Shown here: in pieces, positions 18,390 through 29,511 of the stretch
Layout of the letters: each line of letters opens with the position of its first letter
Position numbering within the stretch: the first letter of the stretch is position 1
Assembly: GCF_963678635.1 (NCBI RefSeq)
Contig: NC_087064.1
Span: 51,230,684-51,294,683 of the forward strand
DNA length: 64,000 bases
Source: Symsagittifera roscoffensis
Lineage: Eukaryota; Xenacoelomorpha; Acoela; Convolutidae
Direction: 5' to 3'
Translations under genes and position numbers: made by a program
Notes under the pieces: model-generated
Told to the model about the DNA's origin: nothing
What the model saw: the letters and a program-made list of their open reading frames with translations, nothing else
Databases searched by the model: none

Positions 18390-18970
18390 CAGGGGTGGAT
18401 CTAGGATTTTCTTGAGGGGGGGGGGGGGGGGGGAGGAGTTGGTGGCGGATTTTCAGAACACTTTCCAAAATTTTGTCGACCTCTTTTTTTAGGTCGACCA
18501 AAAATGAATTGATTTTCCGGTACTATGATAGTGGTCCCTTGAAAATAACCTGGTCACTTGCGAAAAAGACTTATTTGTCATCAAAACTCAATGTTAGCGG
18601 TTTTTGTTTAGTTTCCTGATAATGCATGCGGAACCTGTCTATCATAGTTGCTTCTTCGTGGGACCACACTATCAGAGTAGTACCGATTTTCCGAGCGAAG
18701 AACCTTGAAGACCCTATTTTGACCAAAAGTTTTGCTTTTAAGGAAAACTTTTTGAAAAACAGTTCAAAAAAACGTTTTCAGGTTTTCCGTTTCTTGGAAA
18801 CTTTTGTCCAAAAAAGTTGCATTTTTTGGCGCCCGCTTCCTTTTAAAAAGTCTTAGGGTTGGTCGGCCCAAAATGGATGGCATAAAATAAAACGAAAAGG
18901 GGACCCTTTGGTTGGTGAAGGGATCGAATCCCACCGCGCCACCACCGACCCCCCTCTAAAATCGCCCCTG
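18390..18970 (+). mobile_element. hAT-type MITE with 8-bp target duplication
   Basis: Ends CAGGGGTGGATCTAGG and the inverse of CAGGGGCGATTTTAGAGG. It is flanked by TCCACCTG and TCTACCTG (7 of 8 bases match). An 8-bp duplication with CAGGGG ends is typical of the hAT superfamily; it carries no transposase. It contains a long G tract at 18416-18433 and a second, smaller element. Confidence 0.75.
18529..18684 (+). mobile_element. Family G 156-bp MITE nested in the hAT-type MITE
   Basis: Inverted ends GGTACTATGATAGTGGTCCC and, from the other side, GGTACTACTCTGATAGTG. It is flanked by a perfect 8-bp duplication GATTTTCC on both sides. GG starts with an 8-bp duplication would fit hAT or Merlin-type elements; the superfamily is not settled. 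Confidence 0.75.
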
Positions 18971-19268
18971 TCTACCTGAGAAACTTTTATATTGGCAATA
19001 TCATAATCTTCATGAAACCAACCCAAAACACAGGTCAAGCAAGCCTTTACTATCTTCTAAGCCAATTTTTTTCGAATGGAAAGATTTCATGCTAAAGAGG
19101 TCTGAGAGCGGCGGATCTACATAAAAATCTCCCCTTTTCAAGAAAAGTGGGTGTGTTAAGTATGCCTGTGAAAGCAAACTGAAATTTCACAGATTTTTAA
19201 AAGTATGTGGTTGCATTACTTTTTTGATCGGCTCAGTGAAAAACTGAAGTTGAGTTAATTGAGTGAGC

Positions 19269-20192
19269 ATGGAAAGAAGAACAGCCCTGAAGGTGATTGG
19301 TTTCACCATGCTTTCCAGTATTTTATCATCATGTTGTGGCGCCGTGAGCAAAAAGAGCGGCTTAGATGGAAAAGACATCAACTTATGTTATGCGGCTATT
19401 AACATATTGTTTGCTTCATTTACTTTCATTATTGACACCAAGAAAACCCGATTTGACGAAGAGTTAACTATGAAATTAATTAAATCATTGACCAATGGTT
19501 TTATCTTTTACGGAATTTACACTTTTTTCTTCTTCCGTTCTTTCGATTTGATTCCTTATGGAGACATGTATGCGATTATTTACAGTGTTATATTTCTCAC
19601 AACTTTGACCATTGAAAAACTCAAGCTGAAAGAAAAACCATCGTTTCTTACTTTAATAGCTATCATTTGCAGTCTGAGCGGCCTAGTTCTTTTTTCACAA
19701 CCTGAAAGCTTTCTCGAATCGGTGCAAGACAGTAGGGTCAAAACTTTATGGGGAGTTACATTCGCCGGGTTATCGGGACTGGGTCAATCTTTGTTTTATA
19801 CCAATCTGCAATACCTGAAAAGCACGCCAGTTTCGTTTCACTGGCTTGCCTATGCACTGGGCTCCGCTGCCGCCTCAGCCGTTAATTTGGTTTTCATCTC
19901 TGGAAGTTTATCCAGATGTGATTTTTCACCGAAAGTGATCGCAATTACAGCTTGTTTAATTTGGCCGATAGCGTCTTTGAACTCAATTATCGGGTCTCAA
20001 CTTTCACTGCCATCGATTATGTTTTCACTTCGTCTCGTGACAATTGTTTTCGGCTACTCGATGCAACTTTTTTTGCTACATGAAGAGACTAATTTGTTTT
20101 CGGTTATGGGAGCATCAGCTATATGTATCGGCGTCCTAACTCAAGTTTTATCTCTCTACGTGCAGACACGAAAGAAACCACCCATTACTTAA
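19269..20192 (+). CDS. EamA-domain drug/metabolite transporter, SLC35G-like, intronless
   Basis: 307 residues from an ATG with adenine at -3 (AGCATGG). About ten hydrophobic segments with short loops fit the two-EamA-repeat DMT fold. Repeat 1 includes YGDMYAIIYSVIFLTTL followed by LKEKPSFLTLIAIICSLSGL, the EamA pattern of a helix, a KEK/LKE turn and the next helix, then VLFSQP. Repeat 2 includes WGVTFAGLSGLGQSLFYTNL and ends FLLHEETNLFSVMGASAICI, matching the family's E-x-x-x-x-x-x-xGA end. Related SLC35G proteins are intracellular or plasma membrane carriers of poorly known substrate, so no substrate is given. It is the only long ORF in this intergenic region, has no internal stop and stands alone between two receptor genes. 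It could be a retrocopy. Confidence 0.8.
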   Translation: MERRTALKVIGFTMLSSILSSCCGAVSKKSGLDGKDINLCYAAINILFASFTFIIDTKKTRFDEELTMKLIKSLTNGFIFYGIYTFFFFRSFDLIPYGDMYAIIYSVIFLTTLTIEKLKLKEKPSFLTLIAIICSLSGLVLFSQPESFLESVQDSRVKTLWGVTFAGLSGLGQSLFYTNLQYLKSTPVSFHWLAYALGSAAASAVNLVFISGSLSRCDFSPKVIAITACLIWPIASLNSIIGSQLSLPSIMFSLRLVTIVFGYSMQLFLLHEETNLFSVMGASAICIGVLTQVLSLYVQTRKKPPIT

Positions 20193-20456
20193 AAGAAAAT
20201 CCCTTAAGCTGAAGTGCTCGGGCAAAATACCATACATTACTATAATGTATTTTTGTCGATTATAATACAAAAAAAATATTACTTTTTTTTCAGGCAACAT
20301 GATAAAAATTGGCCAAGATACCGTGCCGTTACATTTTAATGCCACTTGAGAGCACTCCAATTGGCAAAATTGCCTTTCGAGATTTTGGTTTCTGGCAAGT
20401 TTTTTTGTTTTTGATAAATGACAAACAAAATTTTTGACTCATTTTGACTAATTAAT

Positions 20457-20538
20457 TATGTATGACTAATTTGTTGTTTGCTCAAAAAGCTCTTCTCGAG
20501 AAGAGCTTTTTGAGCAAACAACAAATTAGTCATACATA
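20457..20538. repeat. 82-bp perfect palindrome with no spacer
   Basis: Two 41-base arms meet at CTTCTCGAGAAG and are exact inverse complements; symmetry breaks at 20456/20539. It lies 265 bp after the transporter stop codon. No target duplication was recognised. Confidence 0.95.
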
Positions 20539-20589
20539 TATACTTAATTAAAATGCAAAAAAAACTACACTAATTTGGAAAAAAAAACT

Positions 20590-20680
20590 TTCTAAACCGT
20601 AGTTTTCAAATGACTATGGTCGGAACATTCTGCGCTACTTGCACACTAATCGGCTACCCTTGTTTATACATGCTTTAGCA
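20590..20680 (+). repeat. Family C repeat, 3' end only
   Basis: Contains ATGGTCGGAACATTCTGCGC, ACTTGCACACTAATCGGCTA and CCCTTGTT, matching the ends of other family C copies. Confidence 0.55.
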
Positions 20681-21544
20681 ATTTAATTTGTCTGAAATTG
20701 AAATCCGTGATTTTTTTGCCGAAGTTTTTTGTCCAGATTTCTAAGATAAGACCTTGGTTCTGTAAAGTTAACAGATTTTGTCAGATACGTGTTCAGTTTT
20801 TAATTATATTAATTTAAATTGGTTCTTAGAGAAAAACAACTCTGCAGAGATTTTTTTAAATGAGAGTTATTTCATTTTATTTGAGGTAATCTTTTGAACG
20901 AACGAAGTTCGACTTATTTTCTTTCATTGAATTCATTAGTTTCAAGATAATGCAACCATCTGCCGAGAAGGTTTTCTTACATTGATCCAAACGATTGAGA
21001 AAATATGTATTCAAATCGAAACTGGCAATAGACCCGGGAAACTTTTTGTGATTCAGTGTCAAAAAATTTTCGAAGGAAGAGCACTAATTGCAGCCTATTT
21101 GAAAGTAAATGCTTCAAAGTTTATCTTCCGAATCTCTTTAAAAGGCTTTTTCAGAGTCAAACGCGTTATACTGATCAATCCAGGTCTTCATTTAATTCAT
21201 ATACGCACCGCGCTTACTGCAAAAATCAAATTGATTGTGCTGTATAATCTTAAAAATCTTTCATTTTAGGGAAGAAGTTTAACGTTTGTTCAAGGTGCTA
21301 TATAACTCGACCCGTCATAAAATGAATCAGTTTGTTTGAACCATGAGTTTTTTTTTACAATTTTGATTAAATATTCAAAAACGAGCTTTTTTCCGATTAG
21401 ATTGATAATCTGAGTTGCGACAGTAGTTAGCATAGCTTCCATTTTTGGAATAGATTAAGTCAAGGACCCAGTTGGTCTGCTGAGCTTTTACTAGCTAAGC
21501 TACGTATCTTGACAAGTTTCCTTTTCGTATGAGAAGTTTTTTTT
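20681..21544. other. Intergenic stretch with no recognised feature
   Basis: ORFs up to 95 codons overlap here in several frames, but none has a recognisable domain or start context; treated as chance. Confidence 0.45.
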
Positions 21545-22050
21545 GTTCCGACTTTCGATACGAAAGTAACGGAATATTTGTGCTCGGGGTGGGTTTTTTT
21601 TTCTTCAGACAAATTTCTTTTTAACTAGCCATTTTTGACAGAATTTTTTTTATCATTCGAAAGGTATTGTTGTCCTGAGCTTAAATTTGAAAAGATATTT
21701 CACCTGTGCTCATTTTTCGTAAAGTTACGAGGGTTTAAAGATAGCCATTTTGGCCAATTTGGGACAATTAACGCGCGATATATTTCGCGCTATTAACGCG
21801 TAAGCGCAGAGCTAATCCGTCTTAGAAATTGTCCCAAATTGGTTAAAAGAAGCTAATTTGCCATAATTGGTGTGTTACAAGGAGCGAAATTTATCCTTTT
21901 GTACTTTATATGGCGTGTGGGGGGATGATTTTCATAAAAAAATTTCACATTAAAAAAAAATTTCATTGATTTTTTTATTGTTATTACTGCTCCATAAACC
22001 TTAAAAGGCAGTCGGAACATTCAAGGCTTTGCCCTGATACGAGCAGTCTT
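21545..22050 (+). repeat. Family B repeat, solitary copy
   Basis: Same start (GTTCCGACTTTCGATACGAA) and end (GTCGGAACATTCAAGGCTTT) as the tandem monomers at 15417, about 30 bp shorter. Shows the unit also exists dispersed. Confidence 0.8.
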
Positions 22051-22147
22051 ACATATCTTTGTTCCTGATATGGATTTTGTTCATTCAGTTGGTTTTATCG
22101 GATAAATTTTACGCAACTGATTGTTTATTCAGCACATCAATTTTATT

Positions 22148-22588
22148 AAGAGTTATGAACGTAGTGAGTACTCTTATAGGTCTTGCAGATTCTTTTTTTT
22201 CGGGAAAAATCCTAAAATTTTCTCAAGCTCAATTTTGATTTTTCCCGGTTTGACTTGTGGCTTCTTTTAAAGATCAGTGTATTTCAATTGCTAAAAGGAA
22301 GGCAAACTTCGCTATCGAACAGCAAAAGTGTAAAAGTCTCAAAAAAGGGGTCGACATCTCATTTCGAAAATGGAAATTGATTATCAGTTCGCAGCGAAAT
22401 AAAAGTTGTACGTATTGATCAAGTTTTCTCAAACTGGGTTAATTTCAAGTAAAAAGTGTCCATCTTAAATTGTTCAACAAATTCAAAGAGCTTTAAGGCC
22501 ATCTATTAGTTTCTTCGAAATTCAAAAGTTGAAGGCTCTTGAAAAAACAAGTCAGTTTTTTTTATTTTCCTTGCGTTCATTACTTTTT
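22148..22588 (+). repeat. Family A repeat, near full length
   Basis: AAGAGTTATGAACGTAGTGA start and TTCATTACTTTTTTCC end, with internal AAAAGTGTAAAAGTCTCA and AAGAGCTTTAAGGCCATCTA shared with other copies. Confidence 0.65.
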
Positions 22589-23754
22589 TCCAACTGCTAG
22601 TTGGCTATGTTTCAATTATTTGTTTCGCGCTGGTTTCAAAATCTAATTTCTATTTGTGTATGAGATATCTATTGTGGGTTTTTTAGGGCCCTTCAAAGTG
22701 GATTTCCGTTTTTTATTTTGAGTTCAAGATTTTTTTGAATACGGTTTTGTTTTTGAAAACAATAATGCCTAAAAAGTTGTCGAAAACGGATTGCAACTGA
22801 AGGAAAACAAGTAACAGCAGGCCAATGAAACACTTCATCTCAGCAGATAAAAACAAGTTGCAAACTTTTCTCGTTCTCAATTAACTCTCCCTCTAACCCA
22901 CCTCATTTTGCCTGGAGTTTGATTGCTAAGAAATATGTCAGGTATGTGACGCAAAATACTCCAAATTTTGGAATGAAGTTCGGTTTGTTGTGATTTAGAG
23001 GGTAATTTACGGTTCTTTAGGAAATCGAGCGCGAACAAAGACCTCTGAACAGAATAACATGCAAGGCGTTCGTGAGCGCGAAGCTAGTCGCAATGTAGTC
23101 ATAGTGGAGAAAAAAGCAGAACAACAGCTAGCAGATATGTTTTGGTAAATCTAAATGAGTGATGACAATAGCACTGCGGTAATTCTTGCGCTCTGTACCG
23201 GAATCCAATTTCGGCAGCCTCTCCTGCTCAAAGATTTTTGTCAATAATTTTTACTTTCTAAGTTATGGATCCAGTACAAATGTGATATAAGGGTCCCGCT
23301 AAAAACCAAGTGTAAGAAAGGGTACTACTATGATAGAGTGGTCCCACAAAAAAACCACTATGGTAGACGGGTCTCGCATGCATTTCGCATGTTCTAATTT
23401 TGACAACCAATTGGTGCATAAATTTTTTATTTCAAAAATGTCGCGAAATATGTTAAAACAGAAACTTTTCAGATTAAAAACTGTAACTAATGTGTTGTGT
23501 ATATCAAGAAATATGCTCACTTCAACTTATTTTACGGTTTATCAACCGTAATTGGGTTAAGTTATTTGTCATCAAAACTCAATTTTGGCATTTTAAAAAA
23601 AATTCTACCTTAAAATGGCGAGGGAGGTTTTTACAAAGTAACAAAACATAAAATTTTCAGAGAAATTTCAAACAGTTAACGAGGAAATTGTTTAAACAGG
23701 TCAGTTTTTCCAGACAACAAATCGCAGTTTTTCAAAGTTAACTGAAGTCGTATT
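22589..23754. other. Intergenic stretch, mostly unrecognised
   Basis: No coding signal. It contains one partial family G sequence. Confidence 0.45.
23321..23400 (+). repeat. Family G MITE, partial copy
   Basis: Starts GGTACTACTATGATAGAGTG followed by GTCCCAC and CGCATGCATTT, matching the inverse complement of the 156-bp element at 18529. No opposite end was found. Confidence 0.5.
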
Positions 23755-24530
23755 ACAACAAGGATAGCCGGCTACTGTGCAAGTAGCACAGAATGTTCCG
23801 ACCAGTCCTAAAAAATAGAAAAAAGTTTTCACTAGTTGGTGTCGTTTTTTTTCTGCAAGCTGTGATTAAAAAAATCTAAACGGAAAATAGAATTTAGCAG
23901 GGGTGGATTTAGGGGGAGCGGACGCCCCCCTCCTCCTCAGGGATTAGATACCCTGCCGACCCAAAGGGTCCCCCTTTGATACTTTTTAAGAAATCCACTT
24001 TTGGCCGACCGACCCTAAAATTTTTCTAAAGACGCCTTTGGCGCCAATATTTACTAATTTTGAGGGGGGGGGGGGGGCTCCTGGAATTTAGGCATACTTA
24101 AGAGTCATAGTAAAATAGGTCATTTGGAAAACATTTTTGACAAAAAATGACAAGTAAAAGGTTTTTTTTACAAATTTTTTGTTTGATTTTTCATGTTTTT
24201 GATTCCCAAAATTGCGCTAAAGAGCTCCATAAACTACTTTTACGGCTTAAATTAAACTTAAATAAACTACTAAAAGCATATACGGTCAGGTCACCTTATT
24301 AGCTCAAAATTAGACCAATAATCAAAAATTTCAAACCAGTTTTTCTCGACACTGTAAAAGTTTCAACATTTTTTTAAAAGTCGTTCGAACCACGATTGAA
24401 AGGGCTTTAATATGATATATCACTCAACCCAGTCCGATCATTATTTCTGGCACCTGATTTTTGTAGCATCTGAAAAAAACTAAAACACACCCTAATACAA
24501 AGTTCCTCCCCTTTTTCAATGGTCGGAACA
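23755..24530 (-). repeat. Family C repeat, inverted, split by a hAT-type MITE
   Basis: On the minus strand it runs from GTTCCGACCATTG to GTCGGAACATTCTGTGCTAC, with GAGAAAAACTGGTTTGAAAT in between. It is followed at 24531-24570 by a partial repeat of its own end. Confidence 0.65.
23898..24083 (+). mobile_element. hAT-type MITE, short form, perfect 8-bp target duplication
   Basis: 186 bp from CAGGGGTGGATTTAGG to CTCCTG, flanked on both sides by GAATTTAG. Internal CCGACCCAAAGGGTCCCC and GCCTTTGGCGCC tie it to the copies at 32181 and 32693. Inserted in the inverted family C copy. Confidence 0.85.
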
Positions 24531-26114
24531 AAAAAACTAAAACACACCCGAATAAAAAATTTTCAATGGTCGGAACAAAAACTATTTTTCATACTAAGCT
24601 TCAATAATTCAGTTATTATACCTTAGACCACAGAGTTGTCTGAAGATCCGATTTTGATAGGTTCGTGTAAAAATATCCTGGTATTGAGAATAAAACGAAT
24701 AAGTTGTTTCAAACTGGCGCATTAGATTTTGCCTTTCACCTTCGAGCGAAAATCAAATGAAAGTTCAGATGCTTACAAAAGTCTCAAAGGGAAAAGTTTA
24801 CTTTCCTTGTTCAAAAGGTAGCAAACAATCGAACCCCCTCCCTCTTAACCAAACTGTTCCACTCGTCAACCTTTTTTTCTTATCCTCTTTGCTCCTTTAT
24901 CTAGTTTCTTTCATAAAAAGGGTTATTTTTTGCACCCCTTTCACTGCCACTTACCCACGCCTTTCGTGAAAACGCACTGTGTTAGATCAACATTGATGCA
25001 ATGTGAGAAAATAAGGGGTTTGCTTTAAGCACTAATTTTACCATTGTTGTTTAAGAAAAATGGCAGGCAGCAAGAATCCAGATATGCGAAACATTTGAAT
25101 CCAGATACGTACCCTGAAGAAGCTGAAAACTCAAAGAATTTTTCCGAACCTTAGACATTATTTTGTGTCATCAGAACAATGCTGTTGTATATATATTTTT
25201 ATATATATTTTCATTTGAATACTTGAATACAGAAAAACTCACATGTTTTTCTCGAAGCGTTTTGTCTAAGCTCTAAAGCGACATTTTTTGAGAGTTTAAA
25301 TTCAAATATAACTCTGCCTGGTTTTTTGTGATGCCTGGCTTTTATGTCTGACCGGGTCAAGGTACGTGGGTGCCGCCTGTATGGTATGGCATGTCTAACT
25401 AGCTCTGTTTGAAATCAGTTAGAACACATGCCGCGTATCTGAATTTTGAATGTGCACCGGAAAAACAGACATACATCTGATCTGTGACATATCTGTGAAA
25501 AAACTGGAGTTTGAATGCCCACTCCTGCCTTCAAAATAAAGTTCAATACGGGCCACTTCCCGTGTCTGTTTTTTGTTTTAATTAATGTTTCCTGTTCTAC
25601 AAAATTTTTGGGCATGCTTGTGTTCGACTATTGTTAAAAATTTCGAGAGTTTTTTTTCGCTTTTTTTCATATAGAAATAAGAACAGAAAAAACATCATGA
25701 AGTGATTCCCCCTTCACTGTAAGTAATGCGACTAAAAAATATGGAGTGTCAACATTTAAGCCTTCATTAGTCATTCGTGGAGTTTGTATGCTACCATGGG
25801 TTCTCAAAAAACAGTAATCATGGGTTTGTAGGTTTGTGAGTTTATTTTAAATCCTTATAAGTCCATATTATATCGAATTTCGATCCATTCAAACCGATTC
25901 AGCAAAAATGATTTGCTTTTCGAAATTGTTATAAATCAGTTTGAATAGATCTATTTTGAAAATTTGGGAACCAATTTAGGGCCTAAAAGTGAATGTAACC
26001 CGACTTTGATGCTCATTAAAATTGATCTGAATATCCACGAAATCAGTTTGAATTGATTTTTTTTGCGCTGTAAAATTTTCCGCTTTGTAGCTTTAAATAC
26101 TTTTTGAGCCTAAT
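24531..26114. other. Intergenic stretch with no recognised feature
   Basis: AT-rich with a TATATATA tract near 25188. No coding domain and no clear repeat match beyond a short family C end. Confidence 0.45.
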
Positions 26115-26755
26115 TGTTCCGGCTATTTGAAAAATGAGGAGGAATTTTGTGTTCGTGTAAATTTTAGTTTTTTTTGTTTTTTTTTCTTCATGCAAATTCA
26201 GCTACCATAAAAAATTATCGGGGAGTGCTGCGTGTTATTTCAAATTCAAGCCTTTTTAGTCGTGATTCAATTGACATTGAGAAATTTCCAATAAAGTTTC
26301 CCAGTGTCAAGAATGACTGGTTTGAACTTTGATGTTTCGTCTTAATTCGAGCAAATAAAGCACGTGTGCGGGCCTACAACAGCTCAGTTATGCCTAGTTT
26401 AAGCCATAAAACTTAGTTTTAATCAAGTGAAACTAGTTTTTCTTGAAGTTTTGGAGTGTTTTAGCTCCATTTTATGAATCAAAAACTTCAAAAGTTTTTT
26501 TTTAAAAAAGGTTTTAAATTTTTTTTTTGATTTTATATTTCCTTAAACATTTTTCAACAAATTTTTTGTCTACATTGCCTATATGACTACGGCTGTCAAA
26601 TATGGCTAAATTATAGTGTTACGTCAGGTCTTTCTACCACACGACGCAGAAAAAACTGCAATAATTTGAAAAAAAAAACATTTTTCTGTAGTTTTTTTAA
26701 CAGACTGGTCAGAACATTTTGTGCTACTTGCTTAGCAACCAGCTATCCTCGATAA
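26115..26755 (+). repeat. Family C repeat
   Basis: Diverged GTTCCGGCTATTTGAAAAAT start, CACACGACGCAGAAAAAACT, and end GGTCAGAACATTTTGTGCTA followed by CTATCCTCG. Confidence 0.6.
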
Positions 26756-26847
26756 CTATTACTTGTGATCATAAATTTGAGCATCATTTTTGTTCCTGAA
26801 TAATTTCATCAAATGCTAAAATAGTAGTTTCTGGGGGATCTTTTTTG

Positions 26848-27615
26848 TTCCGACCATTGAAAATGAGGAGGAACTTTGTATTCGGGTGTTTATTCTTTTT
26901 TCTTCTTTATTTTTTTTCCACCCAAAATCAGGTACCACAAATAATCATCGGACCGGGTTGAGTGAGATATCTTAATCAAGCCGTTTCATTTGTAAGTCGA
27001 ACAATCTTAATTTTCCAAAATTTTCCGAGTGTCGATAAAAACCGGTTTAAAAAGTTTGATTTTTTGTCTGTTTTCGAGCGAGTAAAACGAGCAAGCCGCC
27101 TCATCTAGATTTTCAACCAAAAGCATTTGCCAGAAGAAATCATGGTAATTGGCAGAGTAATAAACCATAAAAAAGCCTTTTCAGCACTGATTCAAGCGAC
27201 AATATAAAAATCAAAAGTTGTCCCAAGTTGAGAAAAACCGGTTTGAAATTTTTGAAATTCGATCTGTTTTTGAGCGAAAAAAACCAAGCGAGCAGGCGTA
27301 TTTTTTTAAAGAAAAGTGAACGATGAATTTTCGGTTTAACTCAAGTAAAATAAATTTTGGAAGTTTTTTCACCATGTATTTGCAAAAAATTCTGAAAACA
27401 AAAATTAAGAATTTTTTTTGAATTTTTTTTCTTGCTTTTTCAACTAAAATCGTTCCCGATCTGCCTATTTTACTGTGGCTGTCGATTATGACTGTTTTTT
27501 AGATTTTCATTTCATCTTTTTATCACGCAACGCACAAGAAAAGCAACGATTTATTTTAAAGAGTATGTTCGGAACACTCTGTGCTACTTGCAATGCAACC
27601 GGCTATCCTTGTTAG
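26848..27615 (+). repeat. Family C repeat
   Basis: GTTCCGACCATTGAAAATGA start and TTCGGAACACTCTGTGCTAC end. It includes two GAGAAAAACCGGTTTGAAA-like blocks, so part of the unit is duplicated. Confidence 0.65.
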
Positions 27616-29016
27616 CATTTTGCGAACTTACGGTTTCCGCAATAATAAAAGTAAAAAAAGCACATTTTCTCCATATGTAATTTTTAAGGTCTACATTTGT
27701 AGTGTAATTTGTTGATGCGATTTAAAAATCTCAATTAGGAGAAAATAATTTCAGTACAAAAAAATCGCACAAAAATAATTTTCTCACTTTTTTCAGATTA
27801 AACATCGGCATGAAAAGTCAACTGAACAGCCCTGTTTATAAATTCACTTTCTGTAAACTCATATCAATTATAAGTCGAACAAATAAAAAAAGCTTGTATA
27901 TAATCAAAAAAATGATTAATACAAAATTGATGATTGAAAATCAATTTAATTGTGTTCAAATGGGATTAAGGATTATATCATTGAATTCAAAAACCAAAAG
28001 ATTTTAAATAGCGTTAGATTGATGTTTAAATTTCGAATTAAGATTAATTTAATTCTTTTTAAAGGTACTCCAAATCCATCTTAATTTGCCGAAATAGGTT
28101 TTGACACCACAACAAATCTGCATCGAGACTTGTCAGAGCAGGTAGTTTCGTAGTTTTTGCCAATAGGACTGTGGTAAAAAATTCTGAGCTTTTTTGCACA
28201 GCAATTGGTTCTTTTTTTCATTAAAATTTTGTTTTTGCAAAAGTACCACCAAGTTTTTTAAATATACTAAACTTTATTCCTTTTCAATTTTTTTGTTTTG
28301 ATGACTGATAGTTGGGAAGAACTTTGTATTTAGGCGTTTTAATTTTTTTTCACGCACAATGGGTTGAGTGTTGTATCACATTAAAACCCTTTCAGTCTTA
28401 AGTGGATCGAAGTTTGAAAATGTTCAAAATTTTTTCAGTGTCGAGAACAACTGGTTTTAAAATTTGGAGTTATTATTGAAGCTATGAAGCTATTATTGAA
28501 GTTTTAATTAAAAGAAGAGAACTTAACTGAAGCAGAACGAAAAAAAAAATCGAATTTTTATCATGAATATTGAAGCACTGTAGTCACATGTAGTTAACTC
28601 AATTTTGTGGAAAAAATTCAGTTTTTTTCTTTTTTCTTGAGTTTTTGTGTGTAGGCAGAAAAAAATTAAGTCTCAAAAAAATAATAATGACATATAAAAG
28701 TTTTCAGGTTTAATTTCGCTTATCTCTTACATAAAAAATTAAACAAAAAAGAAAAAATGAATTCTTTTCCCAAAATTGAGCTCAATAGAAAAATTGAACA
28801 GAAGCCGGCAGAATATTTTTCGTTTTTTAAAATGGCACCATTTTAGTGCGATGCAGAAAAATTTAGATTTTGACTGTTCACCATGGTCATACTTGGTGAA
28901 AATTAGCACTAATAAGTCACAAAAATATATTTGATTGGAAAGTGAGTAAACATTAAAATCACAAAGTGACAATTACAATAGCTTCACTAATACTAAAGTG
29001 TTGAGTTAACTTGTCT
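27616..29016. other. Region downstream of the MEGF10/Draper-like gene
   Basis: AT-rich. It contains a family C fragment at about 28300-28480 (GAAGAACTTTGTATTTAGGC, GGGTTGAGTG) and presumably the 3' UTR of the minus-strand gene. No canonical poly(A) hexamer stands out on the minus strand close to the stop. Confidence 0.4.
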
Positions 29017-29511
29017 TCAAGAATATGTTTCTAAATTTTGGCTGCCATATAGTTCCATTTGAGCACCATATGTATCGGACGGAGACCTGTAGTGCTCCGA
29101 ATGACTACTCTCACTCCTCAGCATAAACGACGACATCCTGCTTGCATTCGTATTATTACTGTTCCCGTATGTATCTCGCGACAGCGTGGCCACGCTAGGC
29201 TCTGTTGGTCTATGCAGTAAAGTTGAAAACTTGACCGAGCCTGGTTTAGGTTCCGCGGTTTCGTATAGCGAGGCGTAGTTCATTTCTTCGTATAGGTTCT
29301 CGTCTCTTATGGTCTCGTATGTTCCGCTATCGTAACTTGCTCGAGCATCGTTTATGGGTTCGTTGGTAAATGGGTTGTAGTGACTGCTCGACGGAAGGTT
29401 CGCCGACGGCGGAGGATTGTCGAGTGAGTAATCGTTTGGAACTGTATGCTGGAATGGGTTTCGAGAGACGACAGGTACCATATATGGCAACTCGACTCGT
29501 TGGCCAGGACC
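29017..29511 (-). CDS. MEGF10/Draper-like last exon: tyrosine-rich tail
   Basis: Acceptor TATATTCTAG, phase 0, ending SQNLETYS and TGA. It contains VSRNPFQHT and YNPFTNEP (NPF motifs) and a dense tyrosine block, YETIRDENLYEEMNYASLYE, that fits a slightly long ITAM. Confidence 0.88.
   Translation of the reverse strand, partial: GPGQRVELPYMVPVVSRNPFQHTVPNDYSLDNPPPSANLPSSSHYNPFTNEPINDARASYDSGTYETIRDENLYEEMNYASLYETAEPKPGSVKFSTLLHRPTEPSVATLSRDTYGNSNNTNASRMSSFMLRSESSHSEHYRSPSDTYGAQMELYGSQNLETYS

Noticed and set aside
24062-24077. Poly-G tract as a G-quadruplex regulatory element
   Set aside because: It lies inside a MITE, as does the one at 18416; it is a property of the repeat family, with no gene promoter nearby.
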